Assembly (NCBI GenBank): GCA_964632135.1
Contig: CAZWEI010000039.1
Span: 1 to 11,614, forward strand
Length of the DNA: 11,614 nucleotides
Reading direction: 5' to 3'
Source of the DNA: JBFMAP01 sp964632135
Lineage (GTDB): Archaea; Micrarchaeota; Micrarchaeia; Burarchaeales; JBFMAP01
Below the pieces are notes generated by a model. That model did no database searches. It was not told the origin of the DNA and saw nothing but the letters and a program-made list of their open reading frames with translations. Position numbers and translations under genes: made by a program. Shown here piece by piece: positions 6,095-11,614 of this stretch. The stretch's first letter is position 1, and the number at the start of each line of letters is the position of its first letter.

Positions 6095-6171
6095 CCGCGG
6101 ACTGCAATACTGACTCACCAGAAGGCGACCAAGTGAAATGAAATGAAAATTTCAGTTAGCCAGTGATACAA

Positions 6172-6801
6172 ATGATTTTCGAAAATATCCTGAACTGGTT
6201 CAAGAAATTCTTCGCGAAGAGCAAGAAAAATGAGATACGGCTCGGCGTGTATGGCAGCCCGAACACAGGCAAGACCACGCTCGCGAACCGCCTCTCAATG
6301 GACTGGATTGGCGAGGCCGTGGGGCTCGTTTCCGAAATCCCGCACGAGACGCGCGCCGTGCAGAAGAAGGAAAAAATAACAATCGCGAACAACGGGCACA
6401 CCCTCACCATCAACCTCTACGACCTCCCGGGCGTCGCGACGAAAGTCGATTACAAGATATTCCTCCCCTATGGGTTCGAGGCAGAGGAGGCGCAGCAGCG
6501 CGCGAAGGAGGCGACGCGAGGCATCGTCGAGTCGATAAAATACCTTGATGAGATAGACGCCGCTCTCGTCGTGGTCGATTCCACGAGCGACCCGTACAGC
6601 CAGGTGAACCTCACGCTCATCGGAAACCTCGAGGCGCGCCGCATTCCATTCATACTCGTGGCGAACAAGACCGACCTTCCGGACGCGAAGCCCGAAGCGG
6701 TTCAGGGCGCGTTCCCGGACTACAACGTCGTTCCCCTTTCCGCGCTCACGGGAAGGAACATGGAAAAATTATACTCGGAGATAACGGAAAAACTCGTGTG
6801 A
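6172..6801 (+). CDS. Era-like small GTPase of the ArvA/OapA family
   Basis: 209 aa from ATG 6172; an in-frame GTG at 6163 would add three residues. All G motifs are present: G1 GSPNTGKT at 28-35, G3 DLPG at 84-87, G4 NKTD at 165-168 and G5 SAL at 190-192. Segments such as SEIPHETRAVQKKE and DSTSDPYSQVN match the archaeal Era-like family known as OapA in haloarchaea and ArvA in the vesicle-forming ArvABC system, as I recall that family. The N-terminal MIFENILNWFKKFFAKSKK looks like an amphipathic membrane-binding helix. ArvA is the Ras-superfamily GTPase needed for extracellular vesicle production in haloarchaea; the same role here is inference. The ArvC-like gene follows, but no DUF2073 (ArvB) gene lies between them. 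Confidence 0.88.
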   Translation: MIFENILNWFKKFFAKSKKNEIRLGVYGSPNTGKTTLANRLSMDWIGEAVGLVSEIPHETRAVQKKEKITIANNGHTLTINLYDLPGVATKVDYKIFLPYGFEAEEAQQRAKEATRGIVESIKYLDEIDAALVVVDSTSDPYSQVNLTLIGNLEARRIPFILVANKTDLPDAKPEAVQGAFPDYNVVPLSALTGRNMEKLYSEITEKLV

Positions 6802-6837
6802 AAAACAAATAACAAAAACAAAAAAACAAACGCGCGT

Positions 6838-6896
6838 CCAATTTTTCGCGGAAGCGAAAAATGGACCATTTGTTCGGTTCGCCAAACAAATTGGTC
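6838..6896. repeat. Twin-hairpin element, copy B (between arvA-like and arvC-like genes)
   Basis: Hairpin 1 is CCAATTTTTCGC-GGAA-GCGAAAAATGG; hairpin 2 is GGACC-ATTTGTTCGG-TTCG-CCAAACAAAT-T-GGTC. Compared with copy A at 2681-2739, hairpin 1 has a paired G-C to T-A swap, hairpin 2 has three consecutive pairs exchanged (CAA/TTG to TTT/AAA), and the joins, the single-base bulges and the GTTCGGTTCGCC tip are kept. One C/A mismatch is seen in hairpin 2. CGCGCGT before and ACGCGCG after could add an outer stem. It sits in the 181-bp gap between two co-oriented genes, so it may be transcribed and could affect processing or translation. Confidence 0.7.
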
Positions 6897-6982
6897 GACG
6901 CGCGCGAAGTTAACGTGCGAAGGATATGTTGCTGGTGTTGCGAGCGAGTGCGTGGTTGTTGTATTTGTTTGTTGGTGTCGTT

Positions 6983-7309
6983 ATGCTTCACAAATGCGTC
7001 AGGTGCGCGCGCCTTTACGGGGACAACGCGCACGAACTCAGGGACGGGTGCGAGTGCGGGGCGAAAGTGTTCACTCTCGTTCGGGATAACGATGAGAAAG
7101 CCGTTAAGATAAAACTCCCGGGTAGCGATTTCGATTTCGAAGTGGAGAACATCGTAGCGCCCGAGAAGGGCGTGTACCACGTGAACATCAACTCGCTCAT
7201 GAAGAAGGACACGGCCGTTGCGCGCGACGAGGAAGGCGTGTATCACATAAACTTCAGGAACCCGAAAAAAAGCACGCGGGGCAGGAGCGCGGAGAACTTT
7301 TTCGAATAG
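6983..7309 (+). CDS. Zinc-ribbon protein of the ArvC/OapC family
   Basis: 108 aa from ATG 6983, which has a GGTG ribosome-binding site six bases ahead. The frame is open further upstream, but the added residues are a hydrophobic run unlike the family. An N-terminal zinc ribbon has ligands C5, C8, C23 and C25 (CVRC and CECG). The C-terminal half has the family's repeated pattern, GVYHVNINSLM then EGVYHINF, separated by an acidic turn. It resembles archaeal OapC/ArvC, which partners the Era-like GTPase upstream, and in haloarchaea belongs with the vesicle-forming ArvABC set. Here it follows the GTPase gene by 181 bp containing only the twin-hairpin element. The Lys/Arg/Ser-rich tail (residues ~93-108) looks unstructured. 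Confidence 0.82.
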   Translation: MLHKCVRCARLYGDNAHELRDGCECGAKVFTLVRDNDEKAVKIKLPGSDFDFEVENIVAPEKGVYHVNINSLMKKDTAVARDEEGVYHINFRNPKKSTRGRSAENFFE

Positions 7310-7342
7310 CCAGGCTCTGGCGCGTTTCTCGCTCCGAGCAGG

Positions 7343-7419
7343 GCTGAGCGCGAGTTTGACGAGCTCCTTGCCAACTACAAAATTAAGTTCGAGAAAACTC
7401 ATTTTATTTTTGTTGAGCG
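7343..7419. repeat. 77-bp direct repeat, left copy
   Basis: Identical base for base to 8977-9053, starting GCTGAGCGCGAGTTTGACG and ending TTTTTGTTGAGCG. It lies 33 bp after the stop of the ArvC-like gene. Weaker similarity continues about 15-20 bp past the right end (TGAGA and GCGG shared). Read on minus it encodes MSFLELNFVVGKELVKLALS, but I see no continuing gene. Confidence 0.95.
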
Positions 7420-7478
7420 TGCATGAGATCTGCGGTGCCGAGATCACGCTTAAAAGTAGATGTCAGCGTGCCAGAAAC

Positions 7479-7531
7479 AGTTTTAAATATAACCTTAGTA
7501 AATAGCTCATGTAAAGAAAAAGGAAGGGTGA
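7479..7531 (+). promoter_or_regulatory. Promoter and ribosome-binding site of the wHTH/nucleotidyltransferase cassette
   Basis: The TATA box is TTTAAATA at 7482-7489, predicting initiation near 7512. GGTGA at 7527-7531 lies five bases before the ATG at 7537, a good match to the archaeal anti-Shine-Dalgarno. This fixes the start of the first cassette gene well downstream of the longest open frame. Confidence 0.6.
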
Positions 7532-7536
7532 GTGCG

Positions 7537-8295
7537 ATGTGGCTCCAAAACTGGCTTTATAACTCATGCCTACAGCTGTTGAAGAGGCACGGTACCAAAC
7601 CATTTACGTTTCGTGATGCGAAAGAGGAGCTCGCGTATTCCGAAACAGCTACGTGGAAGGTCCTGAACGAACTCGAAAAAGCCGGGATAGTTGCAAAGAG
7701 CCGTTCAAAGGAGGACTATCGCAAAAGAGTTTATCGTCTAACGCTGAGACTGGAGGAGATGCCATTTCACAGGCTTACGGTCCCAACACGCGAGGCACCT
7801 TCTGGGCGCGTTTTTATGGATTACATGCCAACCTCGCATTATAGAATTGAAACAAAAGAGCCAATAAAGGAATACTACCGACGGCAGTCTGCAAAAGGGA
7901 AATTCCTGGTTACTATTGAAAAGGGAAAAAATCAAAGCAAAGAGGAGACGATTGCTGAAGCAATAAAACGGTATGACACAGAATTTGTCTCGAAGGCACT
8001 TCAGCGCATGCGTGTTAATTGGAGGCGCGTGCTGAAGCGAGCGAACGCTTTCAGGAGGAGATACGTAGGTGCGCTCATCGACGCACTCATAGCGAAAGGG
8101 ACTGGTGGCAAGAAGTTGGAACGTCTGCGAGATCAGATTTACCTATGGACGAAGAATGATGGTCGGTTCTTTTCAGTCCACCCGAAAAAACTCAGAAAGC
8201 AACCAAAGGAGTTTGCACGGATAGGCAAGAAATGGAGAGTGAACATGAATATCTCAAGTGAGGAGGTTGTCATTTATGGCGGCGAGCACGTTTGA
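7537..8295 (+). CDS. wHTH protein of the repeat-flanked cassette; putative regulator or antitoxin
   Basis: 252 aa. Residues ~8-75 form a winged helix-turn-helix: a helix with LYNSCLQLLKRHG, a probable recognition helix in SETATWKVLNELEKAGIV, and a wing with SRSKEDYRKRVYRLTL. The rest is very basic and unrecognised, with a helical segment FVSKALQRMRVNWRRVLKR near residues 152-170 and a Lys/Arg-rich end. The start is set by the GGTGA site and TATA box rather than the upstream in-frame ATG at 7423. It overlaps the following nucleotidyltransferase gene by 20 nt, so the pair is almost certainly translated together. HTH protein first and nucleotidyltransferase second is the AbiE-type order, so an antitoxin/autoregulator role is plausible, but the C-terminal part does not look like AbiEi to me. 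CGCG strings are rarer than in neighbouring host-like genes. Confidence 0.75.
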   Translation: MWLQNWLYNSCLQLLKRHGTKPFTFRDAKEELAYSETATWKVLNELEKAGIVAKSRSKEDYRKRVYRLTLRLEEMPFHRLTVPTREAPSGRVFMDYMPTSHYRIETKEPIKEYYRRQSAKGKFLVTIEKGKNQSKEETIAEAIKRYDTEFVSKALQRMRVNWRRVLKRANAFRRRYVGALIDALIAKGTGGKKLERLRDQIYLWTKNDGRFFSVHPKKLRKQPKEFARIGKKWRVNMNISSEEVVIYGGEHV

Positions 8296-8977
8296 GGTAG
8301 AAAAAACGTCCCTGGACATGCTAAAGGCGCTGGTGGATGAGAACCTGGCCAGCGTCAGCCACCTTGTAATGGGCGGCTGGTGCACCACCGCATACATAGG
8401 CAACGTGAGATTCACCACCGATATCGATATCCTCTGCAAACCTTTCACGCAGAGGAGCGTGGTGAAGAAATTCGACGAGAGAAACTTCTTTGTTCGAGAA
8501 GTTTTTTATGGCGTACAGGCAAGGCACAAGCGTACAGGCATAGAGGTTCACATAAATACGGACGCGTATGTTCATGACAGGAGCACTGGCTCTAAAATAT
8601 CAGTGCCTGAGGGGATATTCAAAAGACCGAGGATGATGAGCGTGAGTGGTATCATGTATGCTAAAAAAGTAACTGTTCCAGTAACACCACTCGAGTACTT
8701 CATGGTTCTGAAATCGATACCGGATCGCGATAAGGATGACTTCGATTTTGCAGTGTTACTGGCGAAACAGAAGTTCGACGCAAAGGAGTTCGCGAGGCTG
8801 CTCCGTACCTGCGCCAGTTCTCTCAAACCATTTTTAGAAAAACAAAAACGTCTGCGCTCCAGAAAGATGTTTATAAGTTTGGAGAGGAGAGTCGCAGGCG
8901 GCGAGATACTAGATGTGTCATCGTACAGACGCATGCTTATGCGCCTAGACGAAATCAGCGATAAAATCGAAATATAG
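8276..8977 (+). CDS. Nucleotidyltransferase-fold protein of the repeat-flanked cassette; putative toxin
   Basis: 233 aa from ATG 8276, chosen over 8258 because GAGGAGGT at 8260-8267 lies eight bases ahead. It has the polymerase-beta-like nucleotidyltransferase signature: G33-G34-W35, then R-F-T-T-D49-I-D51-I-L. A possible third acidic position is E in GIEVHINTD. A later PLEYFMVLKSIPDRDKDDFDFAVLL matches the Lys/Arg-Asp motif seen in AbiEii, DUF6036 and similar stand-alone nucleotidyltransferases. Relatives act as toxins or defence effectors that modify RNA or protein with nucleotides; substrate here is unknown. Its TAG stop (8975-8977) shares its last base with the first base of the right-hand 77-bp repeat, so the gene ends exactly at the repeat boundary. 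Confidence 0.8.
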   Translation: MAASTFEVEKTSLDMLKALVDENLASVSHLVMGGWCTTAYIGNVRFTTDIDILCKPFTQRSVVKKFDERNFFVREVFYGVQARHKRTGIEVHINTDAYVHDRSTGSKISVPEGIFKRPRMMSVSGIMYAKKVTVPVTPLEYFMVLKSIPDRDKDDFDFAVLLAKQKFDAKEFARLLRTCASSLKPFLEKQKRLRSRKMFISLERRVAGGEILDVSSYRRMLMRLDEISDKIEI

Positions 8978-9053
8978 CTGAGCGCGAGTTTGACGAGCTC
9001 CTTGCCAACTACAAAATTAAGTTCGAGAAAACTCATTTTATTTTTGTTGAGCG
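8977..9053. repeat. 77-bp direct repeat, right copy
   Basis: Exact copy of 7343-7419 in the same orientation. The two copies bound 1,557 bp that contain only the wHTH and nucleotidyltransferase genes and their promoter. After it come a TATA-like TTATAAAT at 9113-9120 and the AbiE promoter. Confidence 0.95.
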
Positions 9054-9129
9054 CGTGTGAGAAGCGGGCTTTGCTACTCAATTGTGCTCCACAGAGCTGA
9101 GGGTTCTTTTCTTATAAATTAATCGAAAG

Positions 9130-9170
9130 GTTATCAAAAATGATAACTTTAAATATCTTTTTAAAGATAA
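9130..9170 (+). promoter_or_regulatory. Promoter and paired inverted repeats of the AbiE operon
   Basis: GTTATCA-AAAA-TGATAAC at 9130-9147 is a perfect inverted repeat. A second, TATCTTT-TT-AAAGATA, covers 9154-9169. Both contain the half-site GATAA/TTATC or its GATA/TATC core. The TATA box TTTAAATAT at 9148-9156 lies between and partly under them, and initiation about 26 bp on would start at the ATG 9178 (leaderless). AbiEi proteins are known to bind inverted repeats in their own promoter, so these are good candidate operators. Confidence 0.65.
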
Positions 9171-9177
9171 TAGTGAC

Positions 9178-9852
9178 ATGAATAAGCACGAGTGGCTGAA
9201 AAAACATCCTGTTATTAGGTTCAACGACGCGGTGAGACGCCTTGGGAGCAGGGCGTATGCGAAACTTTTTCTTCATAGGATGGCCAAGGCAGGGAGGATA
9301 AAGAGAATAACCAAGGGGATTTACTCCACCTCCGACGACGTATTCGCGATAGCATCGAACATCCATTACCCAGCATACATCTCCTTCATCTCAGCCTCCT
9401 ATCTTTATGGTGTCACGCAGGCAATTCCTATACGAGTGTACGTCGCCGCTGCGAAAAAGTTCAAGTCATTGGACACCGCGGGCTATCAACTCGAGTTCGT
9501 GCAAACCAGGGAGGTTTGGGGTTACCACAAAGAAAAACACGGGGAAGGGGAGGTGTTCATAGCAGATATTGAAAAACTTATGATAGACGCCTTTCTGAAG
9601 CCAGAATGCATGGGAAATTTTTATGAGATAGAGCGACTGTTTTCAGGTTTGCTGAAACCCGATACGGAGAAACTGAAAGAATACCTTCTCAGGCTCAACT
9701 CGCAAAGAGTTTACAGACAAATTGGATACATGCTAGAGAAACAGATGGGCATCGACATTTCCGGATGGATGGAACTCGACAGAAACTACTACACTCTGAA
9801 TCATTTCAAACCTGGAAAGAGAGTCGACAGAAAATGGAGGCTGAGGGTATGA
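9178..9852 (+). CDS. abiEi: AbiEi-family antitoxin/transcriptional regulator
   Basis: 224 aa. The N-terminal winged helix covers residues ~1-55 (VIRFNDAVRRLG, then HRMAKAGRIKRITKGIYS), followed by the family landmarks PAYISFISASYLYGVTQAIP (residues ~62-81) and KLMIDAFLKPE (residues ~138-148). AbiEi is the antitoxin of the AbiE type IV toxin-antitoxin system, which also aborts phage infection; it represses its own promoter and counters AbiEii. Two inverted repeats sit at its promoter. Its TGA overlaps the ATG of abiEii (ATGA), the usual coupling. Length is within the family's usual range. Confidence 0.88.
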   Translation: MNKHEWLKKHPVIRFNDAVRRLGSRAYAKLFLHRMAKAGRIKRITKGIYSTSDDVFAIASNIHYPAYISFISASYLYGVTQAIPIRVYVAAAKKFKSLDTAGYQLEFVQTREVWGYHKEKHGEGEVFIADIEKLMIDAFLKPECMGNFYEIERLFSGLLKPDTEKLKEYLLRLNSQRVYRQIGYMLEKQMGIDISGWMELDRNYYTLNHFKPGKRVDRKWRLRV

Positions 9853-10601
9853 ACGTTGAGGAACTAAAGGCATATGCGCTGAAAAGGGGCTTGAACCTTG
9901 GGCAGGCTGAAAAGGATTACTATCAAAACATCCTGCTTTTCATACTTTACCAGAACACGGGCAACGAACTCGTGTTTAAAGGCGGCACTGCGCTTGCCAA
10001 GTGCTATGGATTGAACAGGTTCTCTGAGGACTTGGACTTCAGCGCCTCCGAAAGAAAGGATTATGTTAAAATTATCCGAGATGGAATTGACTCGTTTGGG
10101 ATCAGGCATGCCCTCAAGCGACAAACCTCTTCGGAAGAAAACGCAAGTTTTATGGTGACGATGGAGGGACCGCTATACAAAGGATCAGAGAAGACGCTTT
10201 GCAGCGTAACGGTCGAGATGAGCTTCCGCGAGAGGGCGTTTATGGAGCCGAGGATAAACACGATAGGGCACCACATGGACATAACTCCCGTGTTTGATGT
10301 TTACGTCATGCAGGAGGAGGAGATAATGGCTGAGAAGACGCGAGCAATAATGATGAGGACGTCAGGAAGGGACCTCTACGACGTTTGTTTTCTTATAGCA
10401 AATGGAGTGAAACCAAAGAGGGAAATAATAAACAAAAAACTTCGGACAGTAGGCTTGAAATTCGAGTATAATTCCTTTGCCGAAAAATGCCGTGAAACCA
10501 GGAAGGTTTGGGACTCTGAATTGAGCTCACTGGTCAGGAATGTTCCTGATTTTTCCGAATGCCTGGAGAAAGCCCTTGAGGCGTATAGTGTTTTGAAGTG
10601 A
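9849..10601 (+). CDS. abiEii: AbiEii-family nucleotidyltransferase toxin
   Basis: 250 aa from ATG 9849; the frame is open upstream to 9765, but the ATGA overlap with abiEi decides the start. The motifs of the AbiEii/AbiGii family are all visible: K44-G45-G46-T47 (VFKGGTALAKCYGL), S59-E-D61-L-D63, a third acidic residue in the strand SVTVEMSF, and the C-terminal EKTRAIMMRTSGRDLYDVCFL. The two aspartates should bind the metal and nucleotide. Characterised AbiEii-type toxins are bacteriostatic and use GTP or other NTPs to modify targets such as tRNA. The module looks intact, with no frameshift or lost catalytic residue, and follows the 77-bp-repeat cassette directly. Confidence 0.92.
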   Translation: MNVEELKAYALKRGLNLGQAEKDYYQNILLFILYQNTGNELVFKGGTALAKCYGLNRFSEDLDFSASERKDYVKIIRDGIDSFGIRHALKRQTSSEENASFMVTMEGPLYKGSEKTLCSVTVEMSFRERAFMEPRINTIGHHMDITPVFDVYVMQEEEIMAEKTRAIMMRTSGRDLYDVCFLIANGVKPKREIINKKLRTVGLKFEYNSFAEKCRETRKVWDSELSSLVRNVPDFSECLEKALEAYSVLK

Positions 10602-10665
10602 CACGACACTTATTTATCGAGATTACATTATTTCGGGATAATACAAACCCCGAACGCGTTCGTAA

Positions 10666-10676
10666 AGTTTAAATAC
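10666..10676 (+). promoter_or_regulatory. TATA box of the exported-protein gene
   Basis: AGTTTAAATAC shares the core GTTTAAATAC with the ArvA-gene promoter. Initiation near 10697 leaves a leader of only about 8 nt before the ATG at 10705, or about 85 nt before the in-frame ATG at 10783. Confidence 0.55.
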
Positions 10677-10704
10677 TCCCTTTTGAAAAGCTTACTCGGT
10701 AGCT

Positions 10705-11614
10705 ATGCATGGGTACGGCACGCGAGGAAAGGCGTGCACTTTAGGCGACCGGCCTTTCATCGCTCTCGTCGAAGAGGAGGAGATGACAGCAGGAGCAGCG
10801 GAAGCGCTCGTCCGCCGCGCCGTTATCAACCTGTTCATAATGGCGGTTGTGCTTTCCTTCCTCCAGGGCGCGGCATACGCATACGGGACGCCCTCGGGCA
10901 ACGGGCGCGTGTGTTACATGGACCCCGACAGCAATCCTACGCAGCCTTACTACAAAAACTGGACAGGGAGCGCGTGGAGCTCTGCAGTCACAGCGAATAA
11001 CGTGGTATCATCGGTTAACTGGCTCGTGTACAAGTCAAACCCGCGGAGAAACGAGACAATCCTCGGGACGCTTGATTTAGCTTACGATGTAAATGTGCAA
11101 TTCTTCACAAACAATGCGTGGACGACCCCGACCGAGCTGACCGCGACTTCGGCAGTAAGGGACTACCGCGCCTTCGACATAGAGACAGGGCAAGTCAGCG
11201 GAGACGTTATGGTGGTTTACAACAACGGCACGAGCGGAAATGTTTCTTACAAGATATGGAACGGCGACTCGTGGAGCGGCGAGGGCTACGTTCCAATAAA
11301 CGCCGGCGCGCAGATAAACTGGGTGAAACTCGCCGCGAGGAACAACTCAGATGAGATGATGCTCGTGGTTTTAACAGCAGCAGCCGGGACATACGGAGAA
11401 GTCTGGGCAGTGCCCTGGACAGGCAGTGCTTGGGGCTCCGCGCAAAAACTTGACGACGACGCCTCAAACGTGGCAACAGAAGGATTCGGTGTCGCGTACG
11501 AGCAGTCATCAGGGGACGCGCTCATAGTCTGGGCTAACCGCACATACGGTTTTCCGTTCTACATAAACTACAGCGCGAGCGGAACATGGGGAACGACGAA
11601 TACAAACGACACGG
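10705..11614 (+). CDS. Exported, probably N-glycosylated repeat protein (N-terminal 303 codons, runs off the window)
   Basis: Two starts are possible. ATG 10705 is nearly leaderless and gives a 36-residue charged extension before the hydrophobic segment. ATG 10783 has GGAGG two bases upstream and gives a classic Sec signal: basic RR, the hydrophobic AVINLFIMAVVLSFLQ, and an AYA cleavage site at residues 57-59 of the long form. The mature part has recurring Trp motifs (NWTGSAWSS, WNGDSWSGEG, PWTGSAWGSAQ) spaced by beta-strand-like sequence, suggesting beta-propeller blades or a similar repeat fold. N-x-S/T sequons are frequent (NWT, NET, NGT, NVS, NNS, NRT, NYS), which fits an S-layer or other surface glycoprotein. 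The specific family is not recognised, and the C-terminus with any anchor lies outside the window. Confidence 0.8.
   Translation, partial: MHGYGTRGKACTLGDRPFIALVEEEEMTAGAAEALVRRAVINLFIMAVVLSFLQGAAYAYGTPSGNGRVCYMDPDSNPTQPYYKNWTGSAWSSAVTANNVVSSVNWLVYKSNPRRNETILGTLDLAYDVNVQFFTNNAWTTPTELTATSAVRDYRAFDIETGQVSGDVMVVYNNGTSGNVSYKIWNGDSWSGEGYVPINAGAQINWVKLAARNNSDEMMLVVLTAAAGTYGEVWAVPWTGSAWGSAQKLDDDASNVATEGFGVAYEQSSGDALIVWANRTYGFPFYINYSASGTWGTTNTNDT

Noticed and set aside
5816..6136. 106-codon plus-strand open frame over the MNT gene start and operator
   Set aside because: Antisense to the wHTH domain and crosses the operator array; no coding signal.
2681..6896. The two twin-hairpin copies as parts of a CRISPR array
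   Set aside because: Only two copies, 4 kb apart, with internal changes and no spacers between repeats.
6746..7447. 233-codon minus-strand open frame spanning the left 77-bp repeat
   Set aside because: Mostly antisense to the ArvC-like zinc-ribbon gene, whose ligands and family pattern are clear. Only the 20 residues inside the repeat deserve attention.
7423..7536. N-terminal extension of the cassette wHTH protein from ATG 7423
   Set aside because: The TATA box at 7482-7489 and GGTGA at 7527-7531 lie inside it, and the helix-turn-helix begins after ATG 7537.

Overview
The window reads as archaeal chromosome. The signs are TTTAAATA-type TATA boxes about 25 bp ahead of start codons (several mRNAs look leaderless), GGTGA/GGAGG ribosome-binding sites on other genes, a tRNA gene interrupted by introns and without an encoded CCA, and an archaeal GTPase plus zinc-ribbon pair of the ArvA/OapA and ArvC/OapC families. 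Large lineage-restricted proteins, compact divergent promoters and a multi-intron tRNA would suit a DPANN archaeon such as a Micrarchaeota-like organism, but that placement is inference.

Layout. (1) 1-2504, minus: the first 834 codons of a very large unrecognised protein. (2) 2574-2845, minus: a tRNA-Asn(GTT) gene that gives a perfect 73-nt tRNA only after removal of two introns, 158 nt in the anticodon loop and 41 nt in the T-loop. The large intron carries a twin-hairpin element found again at 6838-6896. (3) 2870-5064: unrecognised genes, two on minus (138 and 472 aa) and one divergent on plus (119 aa). (4) 5066-6015, minus: a two-gene MNT/HEPN toxin-antitoxin module. Its promoter holds five half-sites exactly 10 bp apart. 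(5) 6172-7309, plus: an ArvA-like GTPase and an ArvC-like zinc ribbon, with no ArvB/DUF2073 gene between them. (6) 7343-9053: a two-gene cassette (winged-HTH protein and nucleotidyltransferase) bounded by exact 77-bp direct repeats. (7) 9178-10601, plus: an AbiEi/AbiEii operon with two inverted repeats around its TATA box. (8) 10705-end, plus: the start of an exported, sequon-rich protein with repeated W-x-G-x-x-W motifs.

How it fits together: about 5 kb around the ArvA/ArvC locus holds three different two-gene modules, each pairing an HTH protein and/or partner with a nucleotidyltransferase-fold protein. Two of them (MNT/HEPN and AbiE) are recognised toxin-antitoxin/defence families with visible candidate operators. 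The third, inside the 77-bp repeats, is the best candidate for an undescribed module. Its repeats suggest it was gained, or can be lost, as a unit. The other unusual element is the tRNA-Asn gene with its hairpin-loaded intron.
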